Source of the DNA: Siphonodentalium dalli
Lineage: Eukaryota; Mollusca; Scaphopoda; Gadilida; Siphonodentaliidae
DNA length: 64,000 bases
Reading direction: 5' to 3'
NCBI GenBank assembly: GCA_032622095.1
Contig: CP136068.1
Coordinates: 10,273,729 to 10,337,728 of the forward strand
Part shown: positions 1 to 12,638 of the stretch, in pieces
Numbering within the stretch: position 1 is the stretch's first letter
Layout of the letters: every line of letters starts with the position of its first letter
Notes under the pieces: model-generated
Seen by the model: the letters and a program-made list of their open reading frames with translations, nothing else
Database searches by the model: none
What the model was told of the DNA's origin: nothing
Program-made: the position numbers and the translations under genes

Positions 1-590
1 CCCAATATTTTGACACCCACCCCCCCCCAAATTTCACTAAAATTGGTCTAAAATCGCATAAAACTGTATTGATATCACCCATATGACTGGAAATTATCTC
101 AATTAGTTCAAGTCACAGTTTAACCTGTTTCAGAAGCTGATTTAATTGAAAAAAGAATGTTTTCTAAATTGCTGATCATCTGTAAAATTAGATCATTGTG
201 CAGAAACATTCTTAATTTCTAACTATTTCCTGATTAGTCTGTCAACCAGCCCATTATCTGACATATTCCATACCACTGTTGTTAGTCTACTTGAGCCACT
301 TACTTCTATTAGACTAAACTAGCTGAAATAGGCTCCCTTTGGGAGCCTATATTCAGCGTCGGAGATACCTGTGGCCCCCTTTGTGGGACTTCGCACACAT
401 TTTTATCTTAGACAGAGCCTTCATTTAGCGGTGGCCTCTTTGTATGCTTCAAGCAATATTTGGTCATTGAAACGTTTTTATTTACTAGTATATATATTGT
501 TTTAATTTTTTTAGATTGAATTCCTTGCTCAATTTAACAAAACCAATTGTATTCTATTTTGTTTTAATTAAAAATTTTGAAAAACTAATA
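1..590. other. intergenic, dispersed-repeat fragments, no gene
   Basis: No supportable gene. A stretch at about 181-300 recurs, diverged, at about 771-885 (shared wording around the 'gtctgtcaaccagcccatt' segment). A perfect 8-bp-stem hairpin lies at 330-348 (AGGCTCCC, 3-nt loop, GGGAGCCT). The block 350-590 is a diverged relative of 2523-2750, sharing 'tattcagcgtc' and 'ccttgct' segments, so both are copies of a dispersed repeat. Confidence 0.5.
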
Positions 591-693
591 CCCCGAGTCA
601 CCCCGAGTCACCCCGAGTTATCCCGAGTCACCCCGAGTCACCCGAGTCACCCCGAGTCACCCCGAGTCACTCACCCCGAGTCACCCCGAGTCA
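591..693. repeat. 10-bp minisatellite (CCCCGAGTCA)n
   Basis: About ten imperfect tandem copies of a 10-bp unit, with 1-base deletions and one longer spacer. The open frame across it (516-758) exists only because of the repeat and begins at TTG, so it is not called as a gene. Confidence 0.85.
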
Positions 694-759
694 CATTAAT
701 GTATGAGACAGTTGCTCACAATGCTCTGGGCATTAGTTACATCAGGACAAGTTTATAAG

Positions 760-3500
760 CAAATTTAGGTCATTGTACAGGATACATACAATTCCATAAT
801 TTCTAACCATTTCCCGATTAGTCTGTCAACCAGCCCATTGTCTAGCATTATGCCTTAACACTTTTGTTAGTCTACTGGAGCAACATATTTTGTAATAAAT
901 GACAAACAGTCACTATGCCAGACATGGATATTTTAGGTGGTGTGAGAGTAACAGATCATATGAGTTGATATACATGCACATACTTCACTGATTTTCTTAA
1001 TGCACTGATGAACAGTGTGATGCCAGTTATATTCTAGCCATTGATAGTCACATTAATGTTTGAGACAGTTGCTCGCTATTTGTCCATGCACACAATGATC
1101 TAGGCTTTAGTTACATTAAGACAAGTTTATTTATTTCAGTTTTACATTTCTCGAAGCTCCTTTCGGAAGGGTGTCGGGAAGGAATTTTGCCACCCCACAG
1201 CCCCATATGCAACATGCCATAGCTTAATGTCATCTTCTCTAAGGCCAATATGAGGTCACAGTAACATAAATATGGTGTTTTTGTCGTTATAAATTCTTAT
1301 ATGTTTTAAACTGATACAAATGTCAAATAAGGGCACAAAATGTCTTTAGTAAAAAAAATACACGATGTTGTTACAAACGCGTGTGTTGCCCATCGGGACA
1401 CCACCCACCCCGGCATACCTTCCTGCAAATGTGTTATTACCCCGTCCTAAAACAAGTTTTATTATAAGCAGATAGTGTGCGGATTTTGGGAGAACAGGCT
1501 GAAATATGTAACAACTTAGCTACATTGTGGCGGTTGTTTAACCTCTTTAAACCGCTTTCCGCCACTTCTCCGGTTGTTTTTTTGTAGATAAACTAAAATA
1601 TATGGACTACTTGTTTGGAGGTTAGACAGAAGCCAAGTCAACGTTAACATCTAGGTTTAAGCCACAGTTTGACAGTTAAATCCGTGGCTTGAACGCGAAG
1701 CTACAAGGTAAAGTGACGCATTCGCCGTCTCTGGTTGAAACCTGGTCCAGTCAGACAAGTGGTTTAGCAGACGTATCTCTGTATTAATCGTACTTTCCTA
1801 ATGCGGACCGCCGCGTTTTATTGATTGTGAAAATCAATAATTACGACAGCGAGCATATTCTGATTTGAAATGTATAAGCAAGAAGCACTGACACCAATAA
1901 ATCGTGTGGGGATCAGTTTTTGTCAATTTCGATATTTGGTTTGCGTTTTATAAGCCTAAGCCGGCAACTAAGCCATCTAATTCGGCGGTCCAGGTAAACC
2001 AGTTCTGTTCTTCATCACTGTTTAGAATTGTCAAGCAATCAGTGAAATCTCGAGTGAGGACGTGTTATATGGCGACTACCGACTGGTGTTATCATGTCAC
2101 AGTTTATTCATTCGCACATGAACTGTGCTCAGATATGAACATGTGGTTGGCACCAAAACGATGCAAGTGCATGACCAGATATGCTATACACTTAGTTCGC
2201 AATCCTAAACTTATATTACTATAGGAGTCAAATTTGATAACTTATGTTGATGTAGATCATGCCACAAAGCTCTACTCTGGCTACGCCCATAAATTTCCAT
2301 AACGTTCCACCAGTTCAAACCCTGGAAACTTTTTGATTTTCTGCATGACGGAAAATTGATGACATTGAAAACAAGCTACGTACGTAATATATTTCTTTAT
2401 TAAAAGCTGTCCCTCTGCATGGTTCCCCACTTCCAACAATTCAGATGCCACTTCTTGTGTGCACTCATAAGCAAATTGCCTTTAATGGACTGACCTCTTG
2501 TCCATGATTGACTCGATTATGGAGCCTTTATTCAGCGTCAGAGGGGCATGCGACCCATTTGTGCGATAGGAGCCTGCGACACATTTGCGCACATTTTGAT
2601 CATTTGAACATTTTAATTTAATAACAAATAATAAAATTTAAAACAAACAAATGCTAATTTTAATTAACAATTTTATTTCTTGTTAGCTTCAACTCCTTGC
2701 TAATTTTAACAGCACAATTTTATCTTTTTATTTTAATTAAATATTTCTTATTTTTAAATCAAAATTTTTAAAACCTAACGCCGTTATACCATCCGGCATC
2801 CGACTCACCACACCTAATTTGGTTGTACTCGGTCCAGAAGTATGGGAGAAAAGTTGCGAACCAAAGAGTTAAGTTATTGGGTCTACCTGGGGTTATTCCA
2901 GCCCATTGTCCATAGCTTAGTGTATTGGTTCTATGAGAGATAACTTCACTTGTGTCACAATGTTGATTTATTTTTGTAATGGCAGCATATAATAGCATAT
3001 CCCTTTATATTACAACGAAGTACAAAGCAGCCAAACATATATCAGCCCAAATTGACACACATGTTGGTATGCAGGCTGGTGCACTCAGACGGGCAATCAA
3101 CTGGAAGTAGGCAATATTATTTGATATACCAGGTCAGCTGTGAGTATGAACCGATGATATAAATCTCATCAGCAGGTATGACATGACTTGAACATTATTT
3201 AATATTGACAATTATTATAAACGAAAACAATTATAATATGTCGCGAACCAAGATCATTTAAGTCTCCGCTCTTGCTTTTCAGATATGATATGGATATATC
3301 AACTGCATTTAGAACAAGTTATATATTGCAGACGTTATTGTTACCGGAAACATCAAAATTTCATATACTTTCCATGCCATCAAATTCATATGCACTATAC
3401 AATGAAATCAACAATAGCCGAATGTCCGTTCATTAGAAATGCTCTATTCTATAATTGATAACAAATTACTACAATTATATGTATCATATATTCGCTCCAG
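760..3500. other. intergenic, no gene recognised
   Basis: AT-rich sequence. The segment 708-755 ('gagacagttgctc ... ggacaagttta') recurs diverged at 1060-1128. Open frames at 1904-2224 and 2768-2998 show no recognisable domain or conserved composition and are treated as chance. Confidence 0.5.
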
Positions 3501-3535
3501 GCTTGCCTTAAACCCATTCTGTGCTATATAGATAA

Positions 3536-4151
3536 CTAGCAGGTGGACCCGACTTCACCCGGGCTGTTTCCCCTCTGCTTTTCTTTGAATTGCGCGATTT
3601 GACCTTGAACTGTCCATTTTGAAGGTCAATGTGAGGTGGTGTCACGATTTGACCCGTCCAAAACACTGCCCGGACAAAAGTAACCGACAAAAGTACCCGT
3701 CGAAATTCATCCGGTTTTACCCGATTTGACCTCGAATTGATCATTTTGAAGGTCAAGGTCAGGTCGGGGTCACGATTTGACCCGTCCAAAACACTCAGTG
3801 GACAAAAGTAACCCTGTGTATCAAATTTCGTCGAAATGCCATAAAATTTCTCGATTTGACCTTGAATTGACCCGATTTCAAGGTCAATGTCATGTCGCAC
3901 GGGCAAACAAAATAGGCTTACGACACTCCCCAAACGAGAGTATCGCTAGACACTAATTTTCATCGAAATCCCGTGATACTCGGGTGTTTGACCTTGAAAT
4001 GACCCGATTCCAAGGTCAAGGTCACGTCGCACTGGCCGGCCGAAAGTACCCCCACATACCAAGTTTCATCGAAATCGGCTCAGCCGTTTTCGAGTCCATC
4101 ACGAACACACAGACAGACAGACAGATTTTTGTCCCCAAAATATATAATAGA
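3536..4151 (-). mobile_element. non-autonomous Helitron A
   Basis: Read on the minus strand, the element starts with TC (TCTATTATATATTTTGGGG, plus-strand 4151 downwards), followed by a GACA-type microsatellite at about 4105-4125. It ends in CTAG at 3536-3539 followed by T, with a GC-rich hairpin just inside (AGCCCGGG...GTCGGG). TC start, terminal hairpin, CTRR end and insertion before T are the Helitron signature. The interior is rich in 'aggtcaaggtcac' motifs and has no Rep/helicase coding. Its 5' end abuts the 3' end of the next element without spacer. Confidence 0.72.
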
Positions 4152-4780
4152 CTAACCGATGAGCCCGACGTTGTCCGGGATATTCAACGTTGTCCGGTCT
4201 ATTCAAAAACCAAATTTCAAGTCGATAGCTCCACCCGTTTCCGAGATCTGGTCTGCGCATGCGCGAAGCTGGCGTCGCACGGACTCGGCGACCCGATAAA
4301 ATTCGTATCCGGGGCAAGATACATTCACATACCAAATTTCAAGTCGATAGCTCCACCCGTTTCCGAGATCTCGTCTGCGCTTGCGCGAAGCTGGCGTCGC
4401 ACGGGCTCGGCGACCCGATAAAATTCGTATCCGGGGCAAGATACATTCACATACCAAATTTCAAGTCGATAGCTCCACCTGTTTCCGAGATCTCGTCTGC
4501 GCATGCGCGAAGCTGGCGTCGCACGGGCTCGGCGACCCGATAAAATTCGTATCCGGGGCAAGGTACATTCACATAGCAAATTTCAAGTCGATAGCTCCAC
4601 ACGTTTCCGAGATCTCGTCTGCGCATGCGCGAAGCGGGCGCCGCACGGGCTCGCCAATACGACGACATCGACCGCCTGATGTTCCAAGTTTCGTCCCGAT
4701 CGGTCGAGAATCGTAGATTTGTATAAATGACAGACAAACAGACAAACAGACAGACAGAGGTCTTCAAAATGTATATGAGA
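4152..4780 (-). mobile_element. non-autonomous Helitron B with 122-bp core repeats
   Basis: Minus-strand element: 5' TCTCATATACATTTTGAAGA (4780 downwards, preceded by A), a CAGA microsatellite, a unique block, then about four 122-bp monomers (open-frame starts at 4259 and 4381 are exactly 122 apart). A 3' hairpin follows (AGCCCGACGTTGTCCGGG region in plus) and a degraded CTRR end (TTAG, 4152-4155). It is the solitary relative of the units forming the large arrays at 17-25 kb and 43-59 kb. Open frames on both strands here are monomer artefacts. Confidence 0.75.
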
Positions 4781-5049
4781 TAAATCATAATGTGTTATCG
4801 AGTGCTGTTACGTATCTATTAGATTTTATTTCCATTTGGTAGTGTATGTGGCAGGCACCATTGTCTTGACATGGCCTTCAACAAAATCTTAAAATATTGA
4901 ATTAGGACATTAGTAATAGCCAACACAATACAACCCGACGTTACAACTAGTGTTCATGAACTCACGGAAGTAGTTGGTCATGCATGAACCACCACGTTGT
5001 CAAGGTATCAAATGATTATTTGATTAGTAGATCGTTCTCCGTGATTTGT
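4781..5049. other. intergenic, nothing recognised
   Basis: Short AT-rich stretch between Helitron B and the start of the duplicated dispersed repeat. No gene or repeat structure is apparent. Confidence 0.4.
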
Positions 5050-6620
5050 CAACAACCAATTATCACATTAATTATCCGAACAAGACAAACCAGACGTCAC
5101 ATCCGTTGACCAGCAATGTATGGAATCACGAACGTCGTTGTGGATCGACGAACAATCCCTTTCGTCAGGCAGCAAAGTTCCATTGCGAAATATATATCTT
5201 TCATCATGTAGGAAAATGTATTTAAAATCACAGTTATTAAAATTGTTGGAGATTCTCGAACTGTCGAATTTGTAGTTCGTAAAATGTCAGTCAATGTTAG
5301 TATCCGAGGATAATATGATTATCTCATAACTACTACAGAATAACGGGAAGACAATTACGACCGATCAAACATTATTTTCCACTTGTTTGTTCACGTTTCA
5401 GTATGTGTGAATGGTCACTGAATATTTGGGCTAACCCAAACTGGCATAGCTAGACAAATGAGCACATTTATTAAAAACTTCTAAAACCAGAATTAATTTC
5501 ACAACAACCTACTATCTTTCAACCCAAATTAGAAATTAATTAAAATAACCTGCGTAAACTTAAGACCGTGAAACCCACACAGCAACCTACTATCTTTCAA
5601 TCTAAATTAGAAATTAATTAAAATAACATGCCTAAATGTAAGACTGTGAGATTCACGCCAGTCAAACTCTTTATTCGCCTGTGTATTATCTAACTCAACT
5701 CAATTCATTCGTTATTTTATAACAAGTAAACTGAATTCACTATTATAACTAGACGGTGAATATGTATATACTAATATATACTGTCACATTGTCGTACCTC
5801 ATATTTTATGTAATGTTATTTTATGTTATTTTATTTTATTTTATTTCACTTCATACACACTTGTGCAATTAGCTCGTCTTGTCCAATAAATATTGTGTGT
5901 TTGTATTTTGAACATGTGTCATTTGTTGGGAACGAAGGTACTCGTAGGGGAACATCTAGCATGCCAGCAAATGACAACTGCGATTATTGATTTGCGAAAA
6001 TGCTCTATTTAGTTGAGGTTTTATGCAGTACAATATATGCAAGCCCATACGAGGCTGTGAACGCTGAGCAGACGACTAAACACTTATCCAAATCGATCAA
6101 AATTATAGAAGAAACGAAATCATTATATGCTTCATTGAAAGGTTTTCACACACAAACCAGGAACAATAACTCCACTTCGAGATTATTATGGTATTAGAGT
6201 TCCTTCCCATACTCCGACCAATCCCAGTCCATTGAAGGTGACATTACTTTATCAAATTGGCTGAAGCATTGTGGCAAATATAGAATGGAAAGTTACATAG
6301 TCTTGAAGTGAACACATTTGAGTTTGTTTTTTTGGAACGATCTAAGTATGCTCGTCACTTTATCCTGGCTTCATCTTTCAGTGAGATTCATTCAGGAGTG
6401 GCACAAGTGGAGGTACTACAGCCCCTTTGAAGAGGGGTGTTAAACACCCGCCACCTCCCAACACCCACTGGGATGATCTGTAATGGTAAGCACGGCAGCT
6501 ATAACCACCTTGTCGGGGGATTGTCGGGTTTCATGGTCATTTATCGATGAATGCTTATTGAAGCTTAACTATTTAGTCACCGAGAGGTTGCAGACAAGTC
6601 GAGCCGGTATATCCGCACAT
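5050..6620 (+). repeat. dispersed repeat, copy 1 of a direct pair
   Basis: This roughly 1.5-kb stretch is colinear with 62345-63830. Both copies share the 'cagcaatgt/cagaaatgt' and 'gtcaggcagcaaagtt' region, the ATTTTATT-rich block, a coding-like block, the 'ttcattcaggagtggcacaagtggagg' region and the 'ttgcagacaagtcgag' end. The coding-like block (6036-6120) reads ASPYEAVNAEQTTKHLSKS... in both copies with few changes, suggesting a relic of a mobile-element ORF. I do not recognise the family. Copies differ by small indels, for example extra bases at about 6430-6475. Confidence 0.7.
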
Positions 6621-6680
6621 GTTCTCATATGTGCATAACTATTTGCAATTATTGTGAGGGAAAAGTAAAACAAATATAAG

Positions 6681-7120
6681 TGGTCATATGTGAACTCACA
6701 CACCGGGCGAAGTATCACGCTGGTCATATGTGAATTCACACACCGGGCGAAGTATCACGCTGGTCATATGTGAATTCACACACCGGGCGAAGTATCACGC
6801 TGGTCATATGTGAATTCACACACCGGGCGAAGTATCGCGCTGGTCATATGTGAATTCACACACCGGGCGAAGTATCACGCTGGTCATATGTGAACTCACA
6901 CACCGGGCGAAGTATCACGCTGGTCATATGTGAATTCACACACCGGGCGAAGTATCACGCTGGTCATAGGTGAACTCACACACCGGGCGAAGTATCACGC
7001 TGGTCATATGTGAACTCACACACCGGGCGAAGTATCACGCTGGTCATATCTGAACTCACACACCGGTCGAAGTATCACGCTGGTCATATGTGAACTCACA
7101 CACCGGGCGAAGTATCACGC
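6681..7120. repeat. 40-bp minisatellite, 11 copies
   Basis: Eleven near-identical 40-bp units begin with TGGTCATATG. The unit contains short palindromes (CATATG and, in most copies, TGTGAATTCACA) and ends in GAAGTATCACGC. The few substitutions (c/t in the EcoRI-like core, one 'cgcgc', one 'cggtcg') are scattered between copies. The array ends where LINE reverse-transcriptase homology starts. Confidence 0.93.
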
Positions 7121-8255
7121 TAGTCATGCATCGGCAGGAGTGCCACAGGGATTAATAGTCGGCCATCTTCTATTTTAAATGTCCATTAAACATACAGTGC
7201 ATGGGGTAGAATGCAATATTATATTGCTTGCCTATCACACCCACTTGACGCAAACTTGATTATTCGTGATATTTACAAAATTATATGTTGGGCAGCACAA
7301 TGGCTAGTCCAACTCATGATCTCGAGACAAAGTGTATTATGTTCACATGCAGGAAAGAGAAATGAAATATTGCACCCATACTTAATGATGTCAATGTCAA
7401 GGGATATCAAACGTAAACACGCATAAACACTTTATTCTCTTGTCCAACGATACTGCCAGCCGGTCAGATCGCATTAAGGAAATGTTTACTGAAGCATAAA
7501 ACAAATATATCTTCTTCGTTGCACAGTTTGTCCTAGACAGGAAGACATTAAATCAAATTTACAAAATATAAATTCGTCCTACTTTAGAAAATGCGTCTCT
7601 TATCTGGGACAACTGTACCATAGAAGAGAGTCACCCAGTAGCAGCTGTCCAACACGAAGCAGCCCGGTTGGTTACAGGAGCTTCAAGAAGTGTCCGTTTT
7701 GAATCTCGCCTTGAGGAAACAGGATGGGAAACCCTGAAAGTACGGCATATACAATTCAGAACTAATTCAGTTCTCACAACGCCCTACACGTATATGCATG
7801 GTCCACCCCTTTTTGGAATAAGCATAACCACGATACAAGGTCATCTGTTATTGGTCGCTTACCATGGGTTATCGTATCGTATGCAATATCTTTCATACCG
7901 TCTTCAATTGAGCTCTGGAATAACCTATACGACGGAATTAGAAATAAACGATCATTACAGATTTTTAAAGCAACAGTAAGTTATAATTCTGCAAAGCTGA
8001 AACTGTCCTATTGGTCATGTTAAGTGTGATAGACACATATGTCTAAAATACATATGTCGTTTGAGAATGTGGTTCAGCAGTTTAAATTACGATCTGACAA
8101 CAACTCGCTTACGCGATGATCCAAAATGTCTATGTGGAGAAACCGAGACAGCGACTCATTATTTCCTTGATTGTCATATATATTCGGAACAAAGACGACA
8201 GAGCTTCAATGAATTGTCATTATCACTAGACACATCACTGAAACCACATTAAAGA
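7121..8255 (+). pseudogene. decayed LINE ORF2 (reverse transcriptase end)
   Basis: Three non-LTR retrotransposon landmarks appear in order. At 7131-7178 there is an AGVPQG...G.LLF reverse-transcriptase motif followed by a stop. At about 7640-7745 the post-RT segment reads VQHEAARLVTGASRSV...ETGWETL, a C-terminal region common in marine invertebrate LINEs. At 8061-8252 a Cys/His segment reads CLCGETETATHYFLDC, typical of the ORF2 tail. Stops and frameshifts separate them, and the FADD catalytic box is not visible. The element is dead. Clade assignment (Jockey/CR1-like) is inference. Confidence 0.72.
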
Positions 8256-9300
8256 CACGGTTGGCCTTGGCGGTGGGTATCATGTGAAAATATTTCCACC
8301 CGTCAAAAACCACCACAAACAGAAAGAACACCAACATGTAGATAGACTTTGTCCGTATACAAATAAGAAATATCGCATATACAGTATGTTATGGTCATAT
8401 GTTTGACCATTGTTATGTAAACAAAAGCGTAAAAAGTTACTTTTCTGGTGTTTGTTTATATTATGATGGTAAACATAAAGAGCGTTCTTTGTTGGTGAAT
8501 ACCTGATATGGAACTAATAAAGAGCGTTTATGTCACTTGTGTGTGATTAGCCAGTAGCATTGTGCTGTCTTCTGTAACACAATCAGGCTCTTGCTTAGGT
8601 AAAATATAGTAGGTCTTTATGATAACATGCTGTTTACGCGATGGTCATGGTATATATGAACGAAACTCGATGCGTTTTACTGTTTTTCTGTTTACGGTGT
8701 TTGGAACAAATATGAATATTTTCGACAATTAAGGCCGCACGTGCCTTTAAAGTGTTGTGAAACACTCCGGTAGGGTAGTCATGGGGAATAATCTTGCCCA
8801 AAGTAGTAATGTTTACAAATATTTTATCCAAATTGACAGCACACACCGTCATTCTTCTATTGATTAAATCAAGTGACTCTCGATAGCAAAATCTGTTCCA
8901 TTAGTTTCTCGTCGATGGTTGCGTCCCGAATCCAGAGGTAAATATTTACAATTGGGCATAGTTCAGACGATGTTTTCTGTGAAGTTGTACGGTCGATTTG
9001 TTTGAACTTTTCGGCGAGTTAGTAGAATTTTACATTCCTCCAGATGACATAACGCCTGAATACTAACATAACAGTTTCACGCACCGATATATATCTTTAT
9101 TACCTCCAAGTAAAGGAGAGATCGATATATACATGACATAGAAATACAGTTGAATTAAAGTGGGCTCCCCTGGTCAGTGTGGTGGGCCGTTATGTACAAG
9201 TATGGCGAGGTGTTGGAAACCACGAGAGTGAAGCATATATGCATTTGAATGTTCACTACAGCTTTTGTTGCAGGAAAATCTGATTTGTTCAACAGATATG
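8256..9300. other. intergenic, no gene recognised
   Basis: AT-rich DNA with a short minus open frame at 8634-8852 that has no recognisable domain. No repeat structure seen. Confidence 0.45.
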
Positions 9301-9311
9301 AAAGTTAGTCG

Positions 9312-10200
9312 TTACAACATGCGTGGGTGTTGAGAAGATAATTGCAATGGACGTGACACGGGTTGCTGTATGCCATTCCTTATCATTGTGCTGAGAACGT
9401 ACAGGAACTTCGCATAATACAGTACTAGTTCCTTGAGGCAGTGAGATATGTGTTCTGTTGGGGTTTCCAGAGAACTTCCGAGGAGGGTTGCTACCAGGTC
9501 ATCTCTGGCTAACGACGCAAGGTGAAAATATTCGGGTATGCCGAAACGAGAGATAATCCCTTCCAAAAAAGAATTTATAATAATGAGTGCGGCTGGAGAA
9601 GAGCATGCGAACATGGCGTGGTCGATTTCGTTCGAGTACACTTCGATGCAGAGATGACACACTAAATTGTTGGCATAGGTAGTACTGTTGAGATATTTCA
9701 ACATGTGAGCGTTTCCACGGAGAAGTTTCCAGACTGCCCAGTTTATTGGGGATTAGGGTGAACTTTCCACAGAATTCGCAAGGATGGATCGGACGAAACT
9801 TTGGTCTGCCACGAGGAAATGAACATTCCCCTGACAGCTGCTTTCACAAGGGTTGTCCACGTTGACAGTTTTGGGAAGACCCCAATGTCCAGGTAGTCGT
9901 TCAGATAGTTCAAAAGATCGTATTTGGCTAATATACAGAATATTTCCTGTACAAAACCACTGGAGCGATTGTATAGTCTGCACAGGTGTGCTTTCAGGAG
10001 AAACAGTCGTAATGGTAATTGATGGCCGAACGGTAGATGGATAAGACGTCCCAGGAAGCAAAGTTTTTTGATATGCAGTATATATTCAATTGGTAGAAAT
10101 CCAAGAAGACCTAGCGATAGCCTAGTTGACGCTCGTTTTGGAAGGGATTGTACGTATTTGAGACATGTTCTGGCGGCTTTGTTCATAATGGTGATGGTTT
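9312..10200 (-). pseudogene. decayed LINE ORF2 C-terminus, two frames
   Basis: On the minus strand the frame 10186-9743 reads CLKYVQSLPKRASTRLSLGLLGFLPIE...KLCFLGRL, resembling the post-RT domain of molluscan LINE ORF2 proteins. A second frame, 9704-9312, carries CHLC...EIDHAMFAC, a CxxC...H...C segment expected further downstream in the same protein. The two lie in order but in different frames with a stop between them, so this is a frameshifted fragment. No RT catalytic box is present. Confidence 0.6.
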
Positions 10201-10229
10201 CAGATTGTTGACCAATTCACGATATTGAC

Positions 10230-11400
10230 CAATTGATGGCTGCATTAAACAGCGATGAGAGTAGTCCTATTTTCCCCGTCTGGATATATACATACATGTA
10301 TACCGATTTCGGTATATAGTCAGATATCGCTCATACCCCCCAGGCCGCATTCGTCATCTCAGGTTTAAACCTGATATACGTAAACCTCTAGGTTTAAACC
10401 ACCGTGAGTCAGCTACGCATTCGTCATCTCTGGTTTAACAGCATGTGCTTATATCGGCTCATGTATATACATGCGCATATATATGGAGCCTATAGTTTAA
10501 GTATCGGACCGGTATCTGCGCATGTGCTAACTGTGAAATATGTCACACATTATTTCAGCGAGACAGTATATTTCAGTTTCAATGTATATGTAATTGTATA
10601 TTATTATATATTGCGGCTCCCTGTGTTCGCGATATATACATGTATAACGAAATGCTTCTCCTTTGAGGATAAAAAGCGTTTATCAAATTCCGTCTCTGCA
10701 TATGTGTGCTTTGTTCGCAATATTTTTAACGAAACTCTTCTCCTTTGCTGACGATAACACAACTAACTTTTTTCTTTAAATATGCCTCTGTACACGCGCG
10801 AAGAAACAGACACTCTGTAGTCAGTTTGACATCAATAGTCACAGTGGTAAACCCGGGACTCATGTGCGCAAATTATAAGTACAATTATTGTGGATATATG
10901 CGTTTAATGTGCTGTATTTCCGTGTCAAAAATCGTATATTTTCCGGACCGGTATTCCGGTCTCCCGGGATATAGTGTCTTGGTTTGGTTCATATCCTGCT
11001 CGAAATTAAAGAATTAGAACAGCAACTATTGGTTTGATTATGTTCAGTGGCGGTGTCGTAATTTCCCGAATCCATGTATACAATCACTGCTAGGAGAAGA
11101 TATATCCCTTAATCTATCGTTGCATATTCCTCGATGGGGTGTGACTAACACTTACATCCCTCCTGACCCTAGTTTATAAACCAGATAGCTTATTTGGTAG
11201 TGTCTGAACCCAAAGGTATCTCCGCTTTAGCGCCAACGACACACGCTGTCGATGATGTGATTGATCCAATCTATCAGATTTGTCACTTGTCAACGGACAC
11301 CGTCTCACGACTAATTCGTGAACACTCACCGGCCACAATCAGCATGTATAGCGGTATCAGTTTCGGGTATAATTGTATGGAGACTCATGCTGGAATTATA
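10230..11400. other. intergenic with small palindromes, no gene
   Basis: A 14-bp palindrome CAGGTTTAAACCTG lies at about 10359-10372, and two copies of the 'cgcattcgtcatctc' phrase flank it (about 10347 and 10415). The open frames at 10404-10751, 10745-11017 and 11194-11415 have no recognisable domain. Confidence 0.4.
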
Positions 11401-11489
11401 CATTATGCAGCATGAGTTTCGATGATATTATTGAGGTTTTTGAATTAGTACAGCGTGAAAATGAAGAGCCAAGAAGACAACGTCTCAGA

Positions 11490-11665
11490 AGAATTGTGTT
11501 TGTCTTTTGGTTCTATTTGGAAATTTCCCTGCCATTTCCAAAGTAATTTCTTTCCAGGCATCATTTTTCCGGCGCTGGTGGATGGTGCCCGTTTCTTTAT
11601 TCACCAGGATGTTAATGCTTCGCTGCACAATGTCCAAAAAAGTGTTTCGCTCGCACCCCTTCCTT
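11490..11665 (-). pseudogene. possible Myb/SANT-like fragment (Harbinger-type)
   Basis: On the minus strand one frame reads FLDIVQRSINILVNKETGTIHQ, then RRKNDAWKEITLEMAGKF. This resembles the Myb/SANT-like DNA-binding domain that accompanies PIF/Harbinger transposases, whose usual pattern is acidic lead, KxxxxW..I...fN. A short plus frame at about 11412-11535 (MSFDDIIEVFELVQRENEEP...) is acidic and charged and could be the partner transposase N-terminus, but it overlaps and is broken. Assignment rests on pattern resemblance only. Confidence 0.35.
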
Positions 11666-11792
11666 TCCCTCGGTTACTCATGGTTGAAATGAACCAAACA
11701 TGTATTGTTACGCGCAGCATGTTTTATATGACCGGTGGTCAATCTATGATTGCCGACAATCACCTTGATTTGGATAATCCTATACCGCGCGG

Positions 11793-12000
11793 CGATGTCT
11801 TCCCATCGATGTCCACCGACAGCTTCGCATTGAGCGTCGCCTCGTATAAACTACCTGGACTATATATAAACCTAGCTGGTGAATACGATGTCTTCCCATC
11901 GATGTCCATCGACAGCTTCGCGTTGAGCGTCGCCTCGTATAAACTACCTGGACTATATATAAACTACCTGGGCTGTATATAAACCTAACTGGTGAATACG
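11793..12000. repeat. tandem duplication, about 92 bp x 2
   Basis: The segment beginning CGATGTCTTCCCATCGATGT at 11793 recurs at 11885 with two substitutions and ends in the 'ctatatataaac' phrase. The second copy carries an extra 'ctacctgggctgtatataaac' repeat. The plus open frame 11455-11982 runs through it because the unit has no stop, and is not called. Confidence 0.8.
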
Positions 12001-12137
12001 GCCCCTGGTGTTTTTTTGTGTGTAATATTACATGATCGGTGACCAATTTATCTGGTTATTTTACTCCATTCATATGCGCTGCATATTCGACCTAAACCAG
12101 CGCATTAACTGCTTATAATATAACTTGTTTCATGGGT

Positions 12138-12229
12138 TAATCTGCTTTGAATCGCATCATTTTGAGTCGATAATGTACTCAAAATGAGAAATGTTTAGTT
12201 ACATAATGAGGCGATTCTAAGCAGATTTT
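12138..12229. repeat. nested inverted repeat
   Basis: Outer arms of about 24 bp (AATCTGCTTTGAATCGCATC at 12138 against its reverse complement ending at 12229, two mismatches) enclose an inner pair TCATTTTGAGT/ACTCAAAATGA. Probably the relic of a foldback or MITE. Confidence 0.6.
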
Positions 12230-12638
12230 GTGCAAACAATGACACAAATAAGCTAGCTCACGCATGTTAAGGTGAGCGCTGATTAACATGTGTTTCAGTC
12301 TGACCCGCGCCATAAAACGGAATGACATATATTAGTCCATTATTTGCCTATTAGAGACTCTGATAATCACATTATGTACATATTTCACATCATAGGTCGA
12401 TTATGTCCGTATTTGCTCGAGAATATGTTGATATGCATGTCCTACTATTTTCTTTAATGTTCAACACACTTTGGGATAGTCGTGGACATAGCTAGAGAGT
12501 CTCCATTTAGGAGATATCGAAGATGTACTTTCCAACCAGGTTGACCTCACCACCCAAAGTTGGTCAAAAGTGTCAACATATGAAATTGCATACGACAAAA
12601 AATACCGGAATGAGGCTCTTGGTTGGGTGAAAAGTAAT

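Noticed and set aside
1904-2224. 106-residue plus-strand frame
   Set aside because: No domain, no start context or neighbour support, odd composition. It begins within otherwise featureless intergenic DNA.
11455-11982. 175-residue plus-strand frame
   Set aside because: It passes through the 92-bp duplication and overlaps the minus-strand Myb/SANT-like fragment. The repeated peptide is an artefact of the duplication.
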